Shown here: positions 1 through 14,956 of the stretch, piece by piece
Position numbering within the stretch: position 1 is the stretch's first letter
Layout: each line of letters begins with the position of its first letter
Translations under genes and position numbers: made by a program
Source of the DNA: Archilochus colubris
Taxonomy: Eukaryota; Chordata; Aves; Apodiformes; Trochilidae
Assembly (NCBI GenBank): GCA_023079485.1
Contig: CM041084.1
Span: 127,097,292-127,161,291 of the forward strand
Reading direction: 5' to 3'
Length of the DNA stretch: 64,000 bases
The notes under the pieces: generated by a model
The model's input: the letters and a program-made list of their open reading frames with translations, nothing else
The model's database searches: none
Told to the model about the DNA's origin: nothing

Positions 1-1139
1 TTTGTTTCAACAGCTTAAAAAAATATCACTGTATCACTGACATGCCACTGAACATGTCAGGAGCCAGGCCATTTCACTGAGCTGAAGTGCTTTTCCTTTT
101 ATTGCCAGGCCTCTAACAAGATTATTGAAATGATTCAACAATAGTCAAGCTGCAGCTATAGATACTTGTTGAAAGTAAATAATAAAAGCATTTTATCAGA
201 ATTGCTGTCATTTTCCTGTTGAGGGATACATCTGTTTCATAAGTACATTTTTATGTGTGCCTGCCTTATGTGAACCTGCTCTAATTTAGTTACACTGATA
301 GGTACAGTTGTAGCTTTCTTTCTAACAATATTAACAGATGAATAGGGCAGTCATTTTCAGACAGCAATTTGCCACGGCTACAGCCAAAGTGGATTGGTTT
401 GAGATTGCAACCTAGCAAGAATGGGTTTTTTTATTATTGTTATTGCAGTTGCTTTCTTGTTAGATTGGATTTTTTTTTCCTTTTTTTTTTTTTTTTTTAA
501 GTAGGCTACTGGAAACTGTTAGTTATGTGGTAATTTGAGATAAAAAATCATTGCAAGGGAAACTAAATGGGGGTCAAAAACATTCTTATGAGAAAAACAT
601 GGTAAAGTACAGGCTATAGATATGGAAATGTACAGAGAACATCACCTCTCTGCATCCTCAGTACTGTCTAGAAATATAAACCCTGATCCCACCACGCAGC
701 TGTATGACATCTATACAAGAAGCAAGGGCTGGCTTTAGAAGATCACAGATAAGGAGAACTGTAAAGCAAGGGGATGCATCATTGAACTTCTGTGTATGGA
801 GAGGAATCTGTGCCTGTGCTTGGAGATGCAGGGAAAATATTCACTATTTTGAAGACCGAGGACTTGTGTAGTCAGATTCAACCTCAACTGTGTAAGTCTG
901 GATGCTGTTGTTCAAAACAGCAGTCCCATAAAGTCACCCAAAGGCAACCTCCACCTCAGAAATACCTGTCCACCTTTGCTGCTAAGTAAGTTTTAACCTG
1001 ACCAGTTTCAACCAGTCATAAATGAAAATCAATCATCTCATACATATGAAATTCCACCTGGAAGCTGGTGAATTGACAAAGGAAAAAGACCTGAACCAAT
1101 ATCCCCACCTAAAGGAAAATTGAGGTTCCTCTTTCTGCT
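1..1139. other. AT-rich non-coding DNA
   Basis: Apart from the poly-T tract at 470-498, I see no gene, splice pattern or recognised repeat. Confidence 0.6.
470..498. repeat. Poly-T tract
   Basis: T9, CC, then T18. On the minus strand it could be an old A-tail, but no retrocopy is seen next to it. Confidence 0.9.
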
Positions 1140-1510
1140 TGACCTCCTGCCTAGCTAACCAAAACACTGTCAGGGGGCCCTAATGGGCTTTCTTGTCCCT
1201 GCCCAGCCCTCCAGGTCCCCCTTGACCCTTCCCATGGCCCAGAGCCCCATTTCAGCCACCAAGGACTCTCAGCACCTGCCTCACTGCACCAGGGCTGATC
1301 TTCAGCTCCCCAAAGCCCTGCCCTGGTCCTTTAACTCCCCTCAGCCCTGCTGAGCCAGACCCAGGTGCAGGTTCATGTTCTGACCCAAGCTCAGTGTGTC
1401 CCTGTTCCCAGAGAGGTGCTCAGTGGCCAGGGATAGGTCTGCCATGATCCCCTATCTCCATCTTTGAAACCCCCTAGGCATTGAACCTGTGGTCCTGCAA
1501 CCACATAAAA
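1140..1510. other. C-rich island
   Basis: About 370 bases are C- and CC-rich on the plus strand (repeated CCCTG, CCAGCCC and CCCCTT words) inside AT-rich DNA, with sharp edges. CpGs are nearly absent, so it is not a CpG island. No open frame, splice pattern or known repeat was recognised. Confidence 0.4.
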
Positions 1511-2213
1511 ACATCTTTATATCTAATCCCTCATGCATCTACTAGAGATTCTCAGACTACCCCCTTCCATAAGTAGAGAAATGTCTTATTGTTTGAACAC
1601 CCACAAGGAAAACCCCATGGAGCTTGTCACCCATGGTTTTCCTCATAATTAGCTTGCCAGGGTGGAGGACGTTTCACTCAAGTCTTCACCAACACACTTT
1701 ATTACATCATCTAATTTTGCATTAGACACCAGCATCTACCTTTCATCTACTTTCAGTCACTAGTAAGTCAATAAAATGAGTAATAATGAAAAATGATTAA
1801 TAGGTCCAGGAGATCATCTGCATTTTCTCCTTAATGAAACAATGGTTACAGTCATACCCCTGCCCCACTACCCCTCTTGTTTGATAAAAGACACATGGAG
1901 AAAGTTGGGCATAAACAAAATCACTTTCTTGCTAAATAAATAACAACCTCCTCCTAGGTCAAGAGGCTCAAAAGTTTAAATATATTGAAAATTAAAATGA
2001 ACCAATAAACATTAAACATGAATCAACAGCTTTTCAGCATACAAGTTTCCACTGATATGAGTTTACAGATGTCAGGGTGCTTTGCTTATGTTATTTCTCT
2101 TTAATTTCCTACGTGCCTGTTCTGATCTGGCAAAATTCAGGTAGCAGGGAAGACTGCCAAAGCCCTTTTTCTTCTAGCTTGTGAGGAACCAAGACCAGGG
2201 GCCCAGTAATCCA

Positions 2214-2268
2214 AGGGTTGGACTCGATGATCTCTGAGGTCCCTTCCAACCCAGCCAATTCTATGATA
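2214..2268 (+). mobile_element. CR1 LINE 3' end
   Basis: A short terminus reads GGGTTGGACTCGATGATCTC, then TGAGGTCCCTTCCAACCCAG and CCAATTCTATGATAATCC. It has the near-consensus avian CR1 end and a strong 5' truncation. Confidence 0.95.
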
Positions 2269-5200
2269 ATCCTTCAGAGACAGCAGGTTCTGAACAATAT
2301 TGCAACTTGGCAATAAAGAAATCCCCTCATTCTCTTTAATGTTTGCACCTGACAGAATTCAGAAACTCTCAGCTGCCAAAACATTGAAATACCAAAGTGT
2401 CCTTCAATATTGATCTTCACCATCACCCCAAGAATACATAATGGAGGAATCAAAGGCACAGTCTGCCTGTCTCCTCCCCAGCTCCTGGGTGTTATGGGGC
2501 AGTGAAACCGTTCAGGGTAAGGAAAAGTGCAGGATTGCAAAGGCACCTTGGATTGTGTCAGAAATTCTTTTAACAATATTTTTTTTCAGTTCCCTTGGTT
2601 TTGCTTAGAAAAATAATACTTTCCCTCACATTTATCTCCATCCTCTTCTCCTTTTAAATAATTACAGGAAGGAGAAGGTCAAGCTAGGGAACACCTAAAT
2701 GAAAGGCTACCTTCAGGGGCATTTTGTCTAATTTCATTTCCATAAAAATATACAATGGAAACAAGGTATTTATTGCTCAACACAGAGGAAGGAAGGGCAG
2801 TGGATGTATGAGCTCAGCGACCTGGCATGATGCAGGCTCTAGAGGGAACCCCCTCCAAACCTCACTCTGGAGCACTGAGGAAGGGATGAGCCCCTCCCTG
2901 ATCCTGTGAATTCTGCCTCTGCTCAGCTTCACAGGGTCTGGCAGGAGCATTGTTGGGAGCTTCCACAGAGCCAGAAGTTCACCCCAGGATATGAGATCCA
3001 GCCTGGTGCAGTTAAAAACAACCTGAAAATCTGCCACTTCTCATGAAAAAAAAAGTTGGAGATGGTTTCTCCCTTCTCCTCCACAGTGGAAGGAAGCTCT
3101 TTCCACTGTTTGCATTTCATCCAAATATCTTCTTCAAACAAAATATTTCCCTCGTGCAGAAACTCAGCCAAAAACCTGGAGGAAGCCCTGGTACAACTTT
3201 CTTTCTGAGATGACAGTCCTTACGGGGAAAAACAAAGAGCACAATTCTGTGACTGAGAAAGACCTTGACATGTGGGATGTCATGGAGGGGAAGGGAAAAT
3301 GCTTAACTTCTAACATAAAAAGTGATCTCATTGTTTGTTTACCTTTTTAAAAAGGACTTCCATTTTTTTTAATGAATACACATTTAGATAGAGATAAATA
3401 GATAGGTAGACAATTAATTTATATACATTTATTTTGTATGGTAGATATTAAAAGCCTAAATAATTATGGAAGCTTTTTTATTTTATCCAGAAAAACTAGC
3501 TTAAGATCCTTAAAGACAAGGACTTTTCTTCTCAGTCATACTAAGTTTAGCAAAAGGAATACTGCATAACAACAGGGACTCCTGGGCAGCTCAGTAATAT
3601 AAAGTGTTGCTTAGGCTGCTCATCCCACTGCATATTTTCTGTCACTTCCATTCATAAACACTTCTCCATCCTTTCCTCCCTAGTTACTTCACAAAGTTTT
3701 GCTGTTCTTGCATTTAAATACAAAACTTTCATTTAACCCATGAAGATAATTTCCAGCCCTTTAGAAACCTAACTCCGTTGGGCACTCCACTTACTGTTGT
3801 CATACAGACAGCTGCTTGTTGTCCTTTTGTTTAAAAAGTGGTCAAATTGAAGAGACAACAAAGAATTTTTGAAGTTTTCTATCCCTTCTTTAAGGGGTAA
3901 ACATTTTTCTAAGTGAGTTGGGCAGTGGACAGCAGACTGAGCAAAGACTTTTGTGCCAAACAACCCACACTTATGCTCATAACACCCACAGACCTTCCCA
4001 CAATACCTCCAGTCCCTCATTCAAGTCCTCTCACTTGCATCCAGCAGCTAATTGAGCAATACAATTTGTTATTTGGCTGCTCAGCTACACAGCAAACAGC
4101 TGCTGGGCTCACACTCTAGGCACTCTCCCAGTGGAAGGATTAATTTTGGCAATCCTCTTCTTGGTTATTTCATAGATTTGGTACATTCCTGTCTTTGAAG
4201 CCAGTGTTGGTAGAAATTCATAAGTGACTCAAAAAGTTAGAGGGGGAAAGGACTAAGACTTCATGATTGTTGCAATCTTTTCACATAAAGCTAAAAATGC
4301 CTGCTCTCAAAAAACATCTTTTTTTATCCCCCAAATTTTCCATGCAAGTGGTTATGTGCCATAAGGAGGAGAAAATCTGGAAAAAGATGTTTTCAGACTG
4401 CTTTTCTTGGGCCCGGCATCTATTTTTTCATTTCCACATTAAACAAAAGAGCCAGTCATATGTAGGTTAATAAAGTGAACACAAGGGAGATGTACCTCCA
4501 AATTGGAGCCAGACGGTGAATAACAGAGCAGGAATGTATTTAAACCTCGGTACCAGCTCGTGACAAGGTCTGCTCTCTGTCTTAGCCCCTGGATTTTGGA
4601 AAAAAGCTTCAGGAGCTAAGAGAAAAACTTTCAACCTGACAAATACTCCTTGGCTGGAAAAGGCTCCTGTTTTAATTCAGCACAGATGTGGCTTTTAATG
4701 AAAGCATTATGACTTTGCAGCTGCATGGATGATACAGACCTTTTCAAAGGAATAAATTACTCAAAATGCTTTATTTTCACTGCACCATTATGCTTGACCT
4801 TTATTGGGGTGCAATCCTAAAACCAGCTACAATGCTGTTTATGGTTACCTGTCTCTTATCCAGTTTAATCTTAGGAGAAATGGGGCAGCCTGACTCATGT
4901 GAGATGAGAAAAGCAAATAGCCCATACCTCCTGGGTGGGATTTGGCACTTTGCAGGATTAGGTGCCTGGTAAGTATAGACACTGGTGGTAAACAGAAAGG
5001 GAAAAAAAAGAAAAAAAAACAACAAACCAACACCAAAATGCACCAGTCAGCTAACAGCAAAGAAATACTGGGTCACATTAGCGCAGAGTCAGTAGATAAC
5101 AGTGAAAACTAGGTCAATGTGAGGAACACTGGGAGCTGTTTCTACAGCAGTCATTCTCCAGAAATTAAGCTGGATCTAAGGGCTGGCTATTTGGCTCACA

Positions 5201-8200
5201 TTCAGACACCTGCTTCATGCAGGCACAGGGGTAAATCGTAAACATAATTTCTTATTTTCATTTCATGTCTTAATTCTGCTGGGCAAGAGACAAAGCAGAC
5301 CCCTGTGTAATAAGATTTTTTTATAGTTAGTCAGGTGGCATCATCTTCATCTCACCTAACATTTTTCTGATCAGAGAGAATCCTCGAGTCTTCCTCCAAA
5401 CAGTGGCATTTCTGGGAGTAATTCACCAAGCATACCCTAGGATGGGATAAATCAGCTCCTAGAGAGTGCCTGTCTCATTCCACATAAAGAACCATAGACT
5501 AGGTAGTTTTTAGATAGCTATTAGGGTATAGTTAACCCCATCCCTATTATATATAATCCAAGGGAATAATTGTGAAAAAAAAAAATAAAAGAAGGAAAAA
5601 AAAAAGCCAGAAAAATAAAGAATATCCAGTAAATCTTTTCCATCTCACAGAAAAAACTCTATTGACCTAAACACACAACTTAAAGTTAATTTTTAGGTAA
5701 GACTTTTTGATCCATCTTTTTTCTTGGTATTGTTTCTCTATGCAGATTTGTTCCTCTATAAGGAAGGAAAAAAGAGCCCATGGTCAATATTTTATTTCAC
5801 CCAATATGCCCTGTACAGACGTTGCACTCCTCTGGCCCCAGTTCAGCAGAACACTTATTTTTTTAAAGACTGCTGAATCAAGGCCAGAGTGCTCAGCAGT
5901 GAGCTAATAAGCCAAATACTATGGATTCAAGTTCTACATGCTGAAAAAATCAGATTTCACAACTTGAATCACAGAAAGTCTCCTCACTACTGTACAAGTT
6001 TGGATTTCCATCGGTTATGCCCTTTGTACTAGAGGTGCAATATGTTACATTGCATTGACTCAATGATGTCTTAAAAAATCTTTACTAATATTTATATAAA
6101 ACAGAGGTACAAGTTTAAAATAATTGACCTTTAATATGTATATATTATGCAGAGAGCATGGATATAAAGGAAATGAAAGAGAAATGTTTATTTCCAAGTT
6201 TAACAAGAAAAAGAAACAAGTGGACCCTGGACAATTGACAACAGAGCCCCAAACAATTCGGTTTAAAGATAGTGTTAAAAGTTGTTATTCTTTGGAAAAT
6301 CATCCTGAATGAATTTCATCATTCTTGATTTAAATGTGGTTTTTTTTTGAAACTTTAATTATGAAGATACTGTTCCTGAATCATACAACATGAAGTGAGA
6401 TGCCGTAAGTTTAGGAAAAAGTGCTTTTACCTCTTCATTTTGCAAAATTCAGTCTCATTTAAATTAAGCAGCATTTCTCTGCAATAGATGGAATGAATAT
6501 TGCAAAAAAGAAATTGTAGATATAGATTAAGGATAATTTTAATAATTTTATGCTTTACATAGATATGTGTGTGAGAGAGCATGTATATATCAAGAAAGGC
6601 AACTTTGCAGCTTAATGACTATATCTTTTTCTCATGTAACTTACACCTTTATTGTCTGGAGAAGAGAAACATTCCCTACTGCAGTATAATGAAGCAATGT
6701 TCATTAAAACAGGGTATGCAGGTAACATTTCTATTACCACATCACACCACCCACTAAACTAAAATGCAGAACACTCTATGCATTCATCTAATTTTATTGC
6801 TTGTACTCTCCTGCTCCCCATTTATTATTGAGCTACCACATTTATAATTCAGTTGGACAATTTACTCCAGAATAAAGCACAATCTGCATCTTACAAAGTT
6901 CACCTCTCACCTTTCCTCTTTCTTTTTTCCCCCCTCCCTTCGTTTTTAAATCATTTTCACAAGCTTTAGTTGATCAGTTGTCAGTTTGCTCATCTTTCTA
7001 AATTTAACATTTTTTATGTTATTTTTTTTACTTAAGCTCAATTTGTTTTTCTTTAGTAAACGTGTTTCTGAATAATGCAAGGTGAGCATTAACTTCAGGT
7101 ATTACATAATATCCTAGCTCAGTTGATAACATCCTAAGCCTGTAAACCTGGTTTTAAATCTGTATGGCAAGTACAGCACATATGACATTTAAGCTAACAA
7201 CTTAATTTACAGATTTGTGGACCCTTCTCATTCCTGCAGTGCTAGGAAAACAGGAAGTTTTTGTGCTAAACTCTTTTGATTCCAAAACATTGCAAACTCT
7301 GTTTCATATTTGCAGGATCTGTGTTCCTCTGCAATGCACTAAAATCTCAGGTGGTAAAAGGGCATTGCAGGTGGTGCAAAACATAAAAAGAGACAGACCA
7401 TAGCAAACTCTTTTCAAAACTAGCTATAACTGACCTGAGCACTTTGCTCTACTATATATAAAGAAAAAAAAAAAGGCAAACCTTTCCTAAGGGATCAGGG
7501 GATTAGGGCAGGCATTTATAGAACTTTATATGTAAGAAACTCTTTTGGCTGAGGAAGAGAAGCAAGATGATAGTTGCTGAACAGAAGCAAAGACAAAGAA
7601 AGAAACCAAATGACCCACATGAGCTCACTTCTGCATTTTCCCATTGAGGGTAGAAGATACACACACAAAAAAAAAAACAAACGAAAAAAAAGAAAGAAAA
7701 TAGCAGTCTGGCTACACTACAGGCAAACACACAGATGTTTTTTGTCCCATTGATGTTAGGACTGTCAGATTTGCACTGTCACTTAGTTCCTTACTGTACC
7801 TTCTTCATGCAGCTCTATTAAAATATAGAACATGTATAAGTGTATTATTTCAGGTTATATAGTTGTATATACACATACTGACCTGATTTATGAGAACAGT
7901 CTTCAGTAAGTACTTAACACCTTGAATCTCCAGCTCAGCTGCACTCAAATGACTTATATTTGACTCAATTCTCACCTCAGCTTGCTGAAATACAAAATGC
8001 CCTGTTGTTCAGGAGACTGGTGGCTAATCAAATGCCAACCAATTAATGAAAAATAAGAGGTAAAATACCAGAGACACTGAAAATCACCAGCCAGCACAAC
8101 AGGAAGCAAAGCCGAGTGAAATTATCATTTCAGAATGCTGCTACTAATTTGCAATTGAAGAGGGAAAACTATTCTGCTGGTTAAGAACCTATAACAGGAT

Positions 8201-8465
8201 TTGAGAACAGAGATGTTGTTTCCTTATTGAAGTCTCTCTGAAAAACTTTGTACTGGACTATTTCTCTACCATGTCTTTTTCCCATACATGACATAACTAC
8301 AGTTATTCTTCTTTCTCTTCCTGTCTCCCTGTCCTCTTTCCTCAACTTCATCCACTGAAACACTGGGACAACAGCTGCTCTCTTCTAAATTCCTGCTATG
8401 TAGAGCTTCTATTGTACCAGGGATTTTCTGTCTTTATCAAAAATGGAGTTCAATTTCTATTTCAC

Positions 8466-8483
8466 AAAAAAAAAAAAAAAAAA
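8466..8483. repeat. Poly-A tract (A18)
   Basis: A pure A run inside AT-rich DNA, followed by CAACAAC. No adjacent retrocopy is recognised. Confidence 0.9.
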
Positions 8484-9141
8484 CAACAACTCATGAGGCA
8501 TAGATTAAGGGAATCTGAAATGCAAAATTTTACAATAATACTGTTTACAAAAAAAACTATTACCATTGCTAAGGAAAAAACATTAACTATCTGAGGACTC
8601 GGTGATACTGTATCTGTCTGCTAATCATAAAATACAAATTATATGCACAGTAAGATATTCATTATATATTTCAGCACTACTCACCCTTACATTATCACAA
8701 GCCCCAAGCCTAATTCTGTAGAAGTACTATTTTTTCAGTAATATTGAACTACACAAAATCTTCTGCAAAATAGAAACACACATGAATTAAACATGAGTCA
8801 ACCTTAAAAAACCCTGCATATATAATTTTACTATAAAATCAATAATATTTTCTATTTTCTTATTAAACAACATAGTCAGCATTTTTCTCCCAGTAGGGCT
8901 GTCTTTCGGTGATGTTCTAGGACTTCTATTATGCAAAAAATCAAACTACAGGGCCCACTTCATGAATAAATATACCTTTTCTTCCAGCAATGTCAGCAAT
9001 TACAGAACTTTTCCAATTATTTTATTTTTTTGGTCCAGACTGAAATACATTAGTTGAATGGACAATCTCAATGCGTGTTAGACCAAAAGGAGTACACACA
9101 TTCAACACATTAAATACATATATGTGTGTTTTAATAGACCA

Positions 9142-9167
9142 ATATCCAGAATTCTAATTCTGGATAT
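9142..9167. repeat. Perfect inverted repeat, 12-bp arms
   Basis: ATATCCAGAATT and its exact reverse complement AATTCTGGATAT are separated by two bases. A short hairpin or cruciform is possible; no function is indicated. Confidence 0.9.
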
Positions 9168-12100
9168 CCCTCTTCTAACTTTCTTCTAATTATTTACATA
9201 TTGCTATATGGAGGCTGTGATGCTTACTGCTTTGATGGCACTTTGAGTTACTGTTTTGATGATTCTGTATAACATTGAACAGCTTCAAGATGGTGCTGTG
9301 TCCCACTTAAAACTCCTCTCTTTATGTATGTATATGTCCTTAGCACACCATATTGAAAAATTTCTCTTTATAGGTCAGACACTAAGAGAACAATCTTTAT
9401 AATCTAAAGAACTTGCTAACCTGTGGTTCTTATTCATTGTTTATAGAGCTGACAAGACAGCGTAATGATTTTGAAATATGAGTTATTTCTCTGCTTGCAA
9501 TGTTTGTATCCTTTTCTTAGGTCTTATTCTCTTGTGAATAATTAGGGCTCAAAAACTTTTCAAAGTTTTTCAGGAATAAATCTTATATCAACTCTGATCT
9601 ACCCTATTTTACTGGAATTGCTTTTTAAAATAGTAGCAGAAGCATCATCCCTTGTAGATTATTTTTCTCCATCCAAAATCTTATTTTTTCGAACAAAAGA
9701 TAACTCAGATGAGAAAATTATATTATTTAATGTAATTGAAAATAAATAGCAGTAATATATTAATCAGTAAGAATATAAATAGCTTAGTTAAACATTTAAA
9801 GTAATATTGCAAGATATTTTTACTATACCATTTCTACTGTTTAGATATAACTGTGATGTCAGTTTTGATTGACATACTCATTTTTTATCTTCCTGGATGA
9901 AGAATGATAAAAATTACAATTGGTAAAGCATTTTTGGAAATGGTCTTGCAGGAGTGGAAGAGATTATTTAGTAGTTTAAAGGTGGAAGAAAGTTTCTGCA
10001 AAAACTCTTACAAAGTACTTTGTTCCTCTGAGTCAATTTAATACCTTGGAGAGAATATCTTCTGGAGTGACCTCCTTGAACCTTAGTGACCAACACAATA
10101 AAACACTAGAAATTATAAAAGAGAGCCTTGAAACTAAAAAGAGTGTTCCTCAGGGCTTTAAGTTACACCAACAGAGTGAGAATGAATCCCAGTGGGAAGG
10201 GAAGATCTCGTATCCCTACCATTAATTATCTGCTTCGTAATCTACTCCCATTATAATTGTAATACTTTCCAAATGCAGCCCTCCTTTCTCATGCCTGCAG
10301 CAATGCACATTGTTCCCTGTCTGACAAAACCCCTCTTTGTTTGGGAATGGAAAGCCATGTAAACTGCATAATAGCCTTTAAGAAAAGAATCTTTGTTGTG
10401 TTTATACTACACGTTTCCATTCCGTGTTTTATACAACTGGTTTGCCCATAGAAACTGCATGGATGTTCCAATAATGTAACTTAAGCAATATTCCTCTACG
10501 TGGCTAAATGCTTCTTTATTACATGCACAGAATAATAGAGCTTTACCCACTGCATGTGTTTTCCTTAATTATGTTTGTTCTTCTCTGTTATTGCAAAAGA
10601 TAGAAAATCAATCAGTGTGCAACTGAGGACACCAAAAGCTGGCTCATTATCCACAGGAATCATTCTGACCATAAGAAAATACAGTGCGTGAATTCAAAAG
10701 AGAAGGAATGTATTTATTCTCACAGATGATACAACATACCTCCACCTCATACTAAGAACATTGTCTATTGATACAACACAAGGTGCAAACAACAATCCTT
10801 CACAAACTGGTTAATCAGAACACTAAATGCTGTGGTCTTTAGTTGCAGAAGACCTCCTTGGTCTTGCTCAGTTTGCTCTGGCTCTATTACCACACACACA
10901 CTGATGATGGGACATTTCCCACAGCTTTATGGTCCTAGGCCTTGAAAAATAAAGGAAAGGGTGTTTTTAGAGAAGGCAGTAGGACATGAAATGCACACCT
11001 GTAATTTCACAACAAAGTCAAATTGTATTTTATGCCTATATTATGCGTGGCCATATATAGTGCACATCGAATTTTGAAGCTTTCATCATTTTTGCTCATG
11101 TTTTTTTCCTTTTCCCAAGGGTGTAGAATTGCTAGAGCAGTAAGACTCTCTAAGTCAGCATTGCTCAGTACAATCTTTGCTACAGCCTAACTCCTGAGTT
11201 TATCAAGAATAATTCAGCAATGGTTCAGTTGTTAATGAAATGTAAGAAAGATCTTTCAAAAAAAGAATGTGGCCTATAGTTCATGAAAGGATATGTGGGA
11301 ATTGGGGAAGAATTACCATTCACTGAGACACTTGCTTTGCCAGCTGCATACGTATATTCTAGCTCCATAAAGACCCTCATCCATAAAGCTGAAACAATCT
11401 TTCAGGGAAAGCCAATGTTTTGAGGGGCTCATATTTACGAAGGCAAGCAAGATAATCAAGAACTAGTCATTTATAATTAGAGCTTTTAGTAATATACACA
11501 CTGGTTTGAATCAGGAAGGTTTCTAAATTATTTCATATTTACTCAATATACTTCTTTGCTTTGAAGTGTTTTGGCTTTGATTTTTTATTTTATTTTAAAA
11601 ATATATTTGGATCAGATTTTACCTTTCAGGTTTGCTGCTTAATTGTCTTATACTTTTAAACACAGAAGAAAAGTGGTAATAGAGTAATCATTTTACATTA
11701 AGCAATAGCAGAAGAGTAATGAAGTGGAATCATAGTGTTCAAGTCATTCATTTACAAAACACTCTTTTATCCCAAACACCTGCATCTTTCCCCAGGCTGA
11801 GGGAGCACTTCGACTTAAAACAGAACATTAGAAGCTCTAGTGCATTATCGCTTCAGATCACCTACAGCTGACTGATTCTGGGTGTCAATTAATGTTATTA
11901 CCACCTAATAAAATGCTACTTAATGCAAACTGTAGGCTATACCCTTGGCTTTGTATACAGATTGGGATTCGCTGTTGAAGAAGAGAAGCTGTTTGCAAAG
12001 GGCAGTTTACAGAAACCACAAATATTACACTAGTTTCTAAGTCAGACAGCGAATTAAAAAGGATCACAAGTATTTCAACAGGGAAATTTTAGTGGAATTA

Positions 12101-12229
12101 CTTGCAATTTGTCATATGCAGAGTCTATACTGTCAAGAGTAATAGTTTTAGGGTCAAAATCATGAAGACTTTATGTCAGATGGGACTCTCTCCCTGCTCT
12201 GTAAAAATATTCCCAAAATTGGAGCTGTG

Positions 12230-12293
12230 GACAGGGTGGACTAAATGATCTCCACGGACACCTTCAACCCTCAGTTATTCTGTGATTCTGTAG
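12230..12293 (+). mobile_element. CR1 LINE 3' end, diverged
   Basis: The stretch reads GGTGGACTAAATGATCTCC, then ACACCTTCAACCCTCAG, and ends TATTCTGTGATTCTGTAG. This is the CR1 terminus with ATTCTGTG octamers. It is short and more mutated than the copies at 2214 and 54880. Confidence 0.88.
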
Positions 12294-14902
12294 CTAGTAG
12301 TGCAAACCATCCAGTGGTGGGCACACAGTCACCACACACAACCAGATACATGGTCACAAGAACGATAGCTCACATTCCAAATCCAAAGTATCTTCCTTTT
12401 CACCTTCTTGAGAAAACACCTTAATGAGCAGCTTTTAATCTAAGGCAACATTTCCTGAATTCCTGCTGTCTCCTTTGCAACTGCTAATGCAATATCCACA
12501 GACATACAGAGCCTGCTCTGATAAAATGCCAGGACATAATAATATAAACCTCTGCTACAATTATGACATCATATGAAGCCCCAAAATATGCACTGCAATA
12601 TGGATTCAAACTCAGGGAATTTATGATTTCTTCCCTGGATGATGCTGGGACCACTGGGCTTCCTTGTTCTTTCATCCCACTAGCTGCCAACATCTCACCT
12701 CCAGATAAGGGATGGCACTGAGAGCTGTTTCCTGGGAGCTTGCTGCTCGAGTGTCATATCCCTGCAAGCAAACAAGGAGGAAGCTAAACCTAAGATTCTC
12801 TTCTTTAGGGCTATACCTCAGATGCTGACACCCCAAGCAGAAAACAGCAGCACCATCTCTCCTCACAGGCATGAGTATTGCTAACAGTGTGAGCTTTTCC
12901 ACCAGTTCAGATCTTGCTGAACAGAACATGGACAAACCTCTTCTCATAAATCCTGCTGGGGCAAAAACTGCAGTAGCCATATGATATAAAGAGCTAATCT
13001 AGCTGTTCAGATCACTTTCCCAGTCCAGATTAATTCAAAAATTCAGACAAACTTAATGCCATATTCTTTGTCCTGCTGGTGGAAGTGTAAACCAGCATGA
13101 AAACATCAAGTCTAAACTCTGTAATGCATGCTTCAGCTTAGTCCACAGAAATGTTCACATGCTCATTTTTTATCCAGATCAAATCTGAATTTAACACACA
13201 TGCAACCCCCACCTTTCTGCAAAGAGGAGTATGTGCTTCTCACCTTCCCAATGGAGGCCCCCCTATCAGCCTGCTTGGGTCAGGATTTTTTGGTTCAGTA
13301 TAACTGACTGCTTCTCCACCTCTGATTTAATAACAGAACATCCTCTGCACAACAGTACCCGAATGCAGATTGAACTCATTTTCCAGTATCTTCTTAGGAC
13401 ACTGTTAAATTTGGATGGAAGCTGAATTGTGGTAACTGGGCCTGTATAATGCGTTGGGTTAGTTGTAATCCTGTCACACAGCATGAGATCACTATCTGAT
13501 ACATTATTTGAAAACCTGCCAAGGCACACTTGAGAAATAAGTTATGTTACAAATGATTTCTGAAGAACTTCTTTTCTATTATAATTAAAAGCCCACTTTA
13601 TATACACTAGGAATCTTATTTCCTTAATTATTTTCAAACAGTTCCTGAATGGTTTATGCATTAATCCCCAAACACACCAGCCTGTTATTCCCCACTGGAA
13701 TATAACATATGCTGAAAATTAATTATTTGAATATCTAAATGACAAATACTCTTTTCCAATATCTGTTTGCTGACCAAAATTTCCATTATGAATTAAGCAT
13801 GGGTAGGGAAGTTGACTGTCACAGGAAGAAAAGAGCAGTGACAATGAAGACAAAGACCAACTTATGGTATGGACTGGTCATACTGCCAGATCTGATTTCT
13901 ACTTGATATAATTAACTTGACTTCTCCAGCTGGAAGGTCAGTGTCCATCACTAGCCCTCACTGGGTCTCCAAGTCTTGCAGAATTTTGTCTCCAAGTCAT
14001 ATTTGATAAAGTCTGTCATGCCCAGACCTTAACTGCTGCCATTCTCTGTCTCTGTTGTCTTTTTTCCTTGCCTTTGAAAGCCACTTTGAGAAATTTCTCT
14101 CAGAGTTAGATGCAGATGAGTTTTAATGCTTCTATTCTTCTCTTTGATATTATCATCCAGTGAAATATAAATACAACCATTTTTAAACAAAACCATTATT
14201 CTTTTCTGACAAAATGCCAGAAAGCTTTAAAATTAATGGCATTCAAACTCTGAGTAACACTTTTCTGCAAACTTGAACACAGCAAAGAAACACTTTGAGT
14301 ATTCAGTTTGGACTCTTTAGATTTTATTACTGTACTACATGTGACAACCATGTTAATAAAATAGGAAAACAATTTTTAATTAAATAATATATTTGACTTT
14401 AAAAAAATCAAATTACTTTTGGTAAATCTTCATGCCTCAATCAGAAATCCTAGAATATCCTTCAAATTGCACAGAAACACGGGGATTTCTAATTTTAACC
14501 AAGAGAAAGGCAATAAAAGCCTGGTGTTTCTGTGTGCTTGGAATTCATATCTAATTCTCGGTCTAGCAGCATGAGGTTATTGCCTTAATTTTAACCTTCA
14601 AAGAAGACAACAGTTTAAGTCATTGCCATGTTAATAATTGCCTTCAACTCAGAAACCACCAAGGTAGCTGCACTTCTGTGTGTAAAGCTTACTTAAATGG
14701 TTGTGACCATACTGAAGGCTTTTGAAATTCGGAAGTAAAATATTTGAAGTGAAGAGGAGGAAGCTGTGAAACCAATTTCTAGAAACAGGTCAGGAAAATG
14801 TAAAGTGCAACAATTTTGGAATATTGTATTAAAGGTCTGTGATGTTTCCCAATGATCTGTGACACGAAAGTGTAAAAAAGTTTTTAGACCAGACAGTCAT
14901 AC

Positions 14903-14956
14903 TTGAAAAATATTTTAAAAGTGTTTTGTTTGAAAAATATTTTAAAAGTGTCTTGT
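14903..14956. repeat. 27-bp tandem duplication
   Basis: A 27-base unit beginning TTGAAAAATATTTTAAAAG is present twice head to tail, with one mismatch near the end of the unit. It probably arose by recent slippage. Confidence 0.9.

Larger units (their letters stand above)
2269..12229. other. Intergenic DNA, nothing recognised
   Basis: This is AT-rich sequence with short simple runs (A-rich near 4999-5025, 5575-5605 and 7670-7700; a GATA-like patch near 3390-3410; A18 at 8466). All open frames are under about 100 codons and have no protein-like character. No recognisable transposon was found. Confidence 0.6.
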
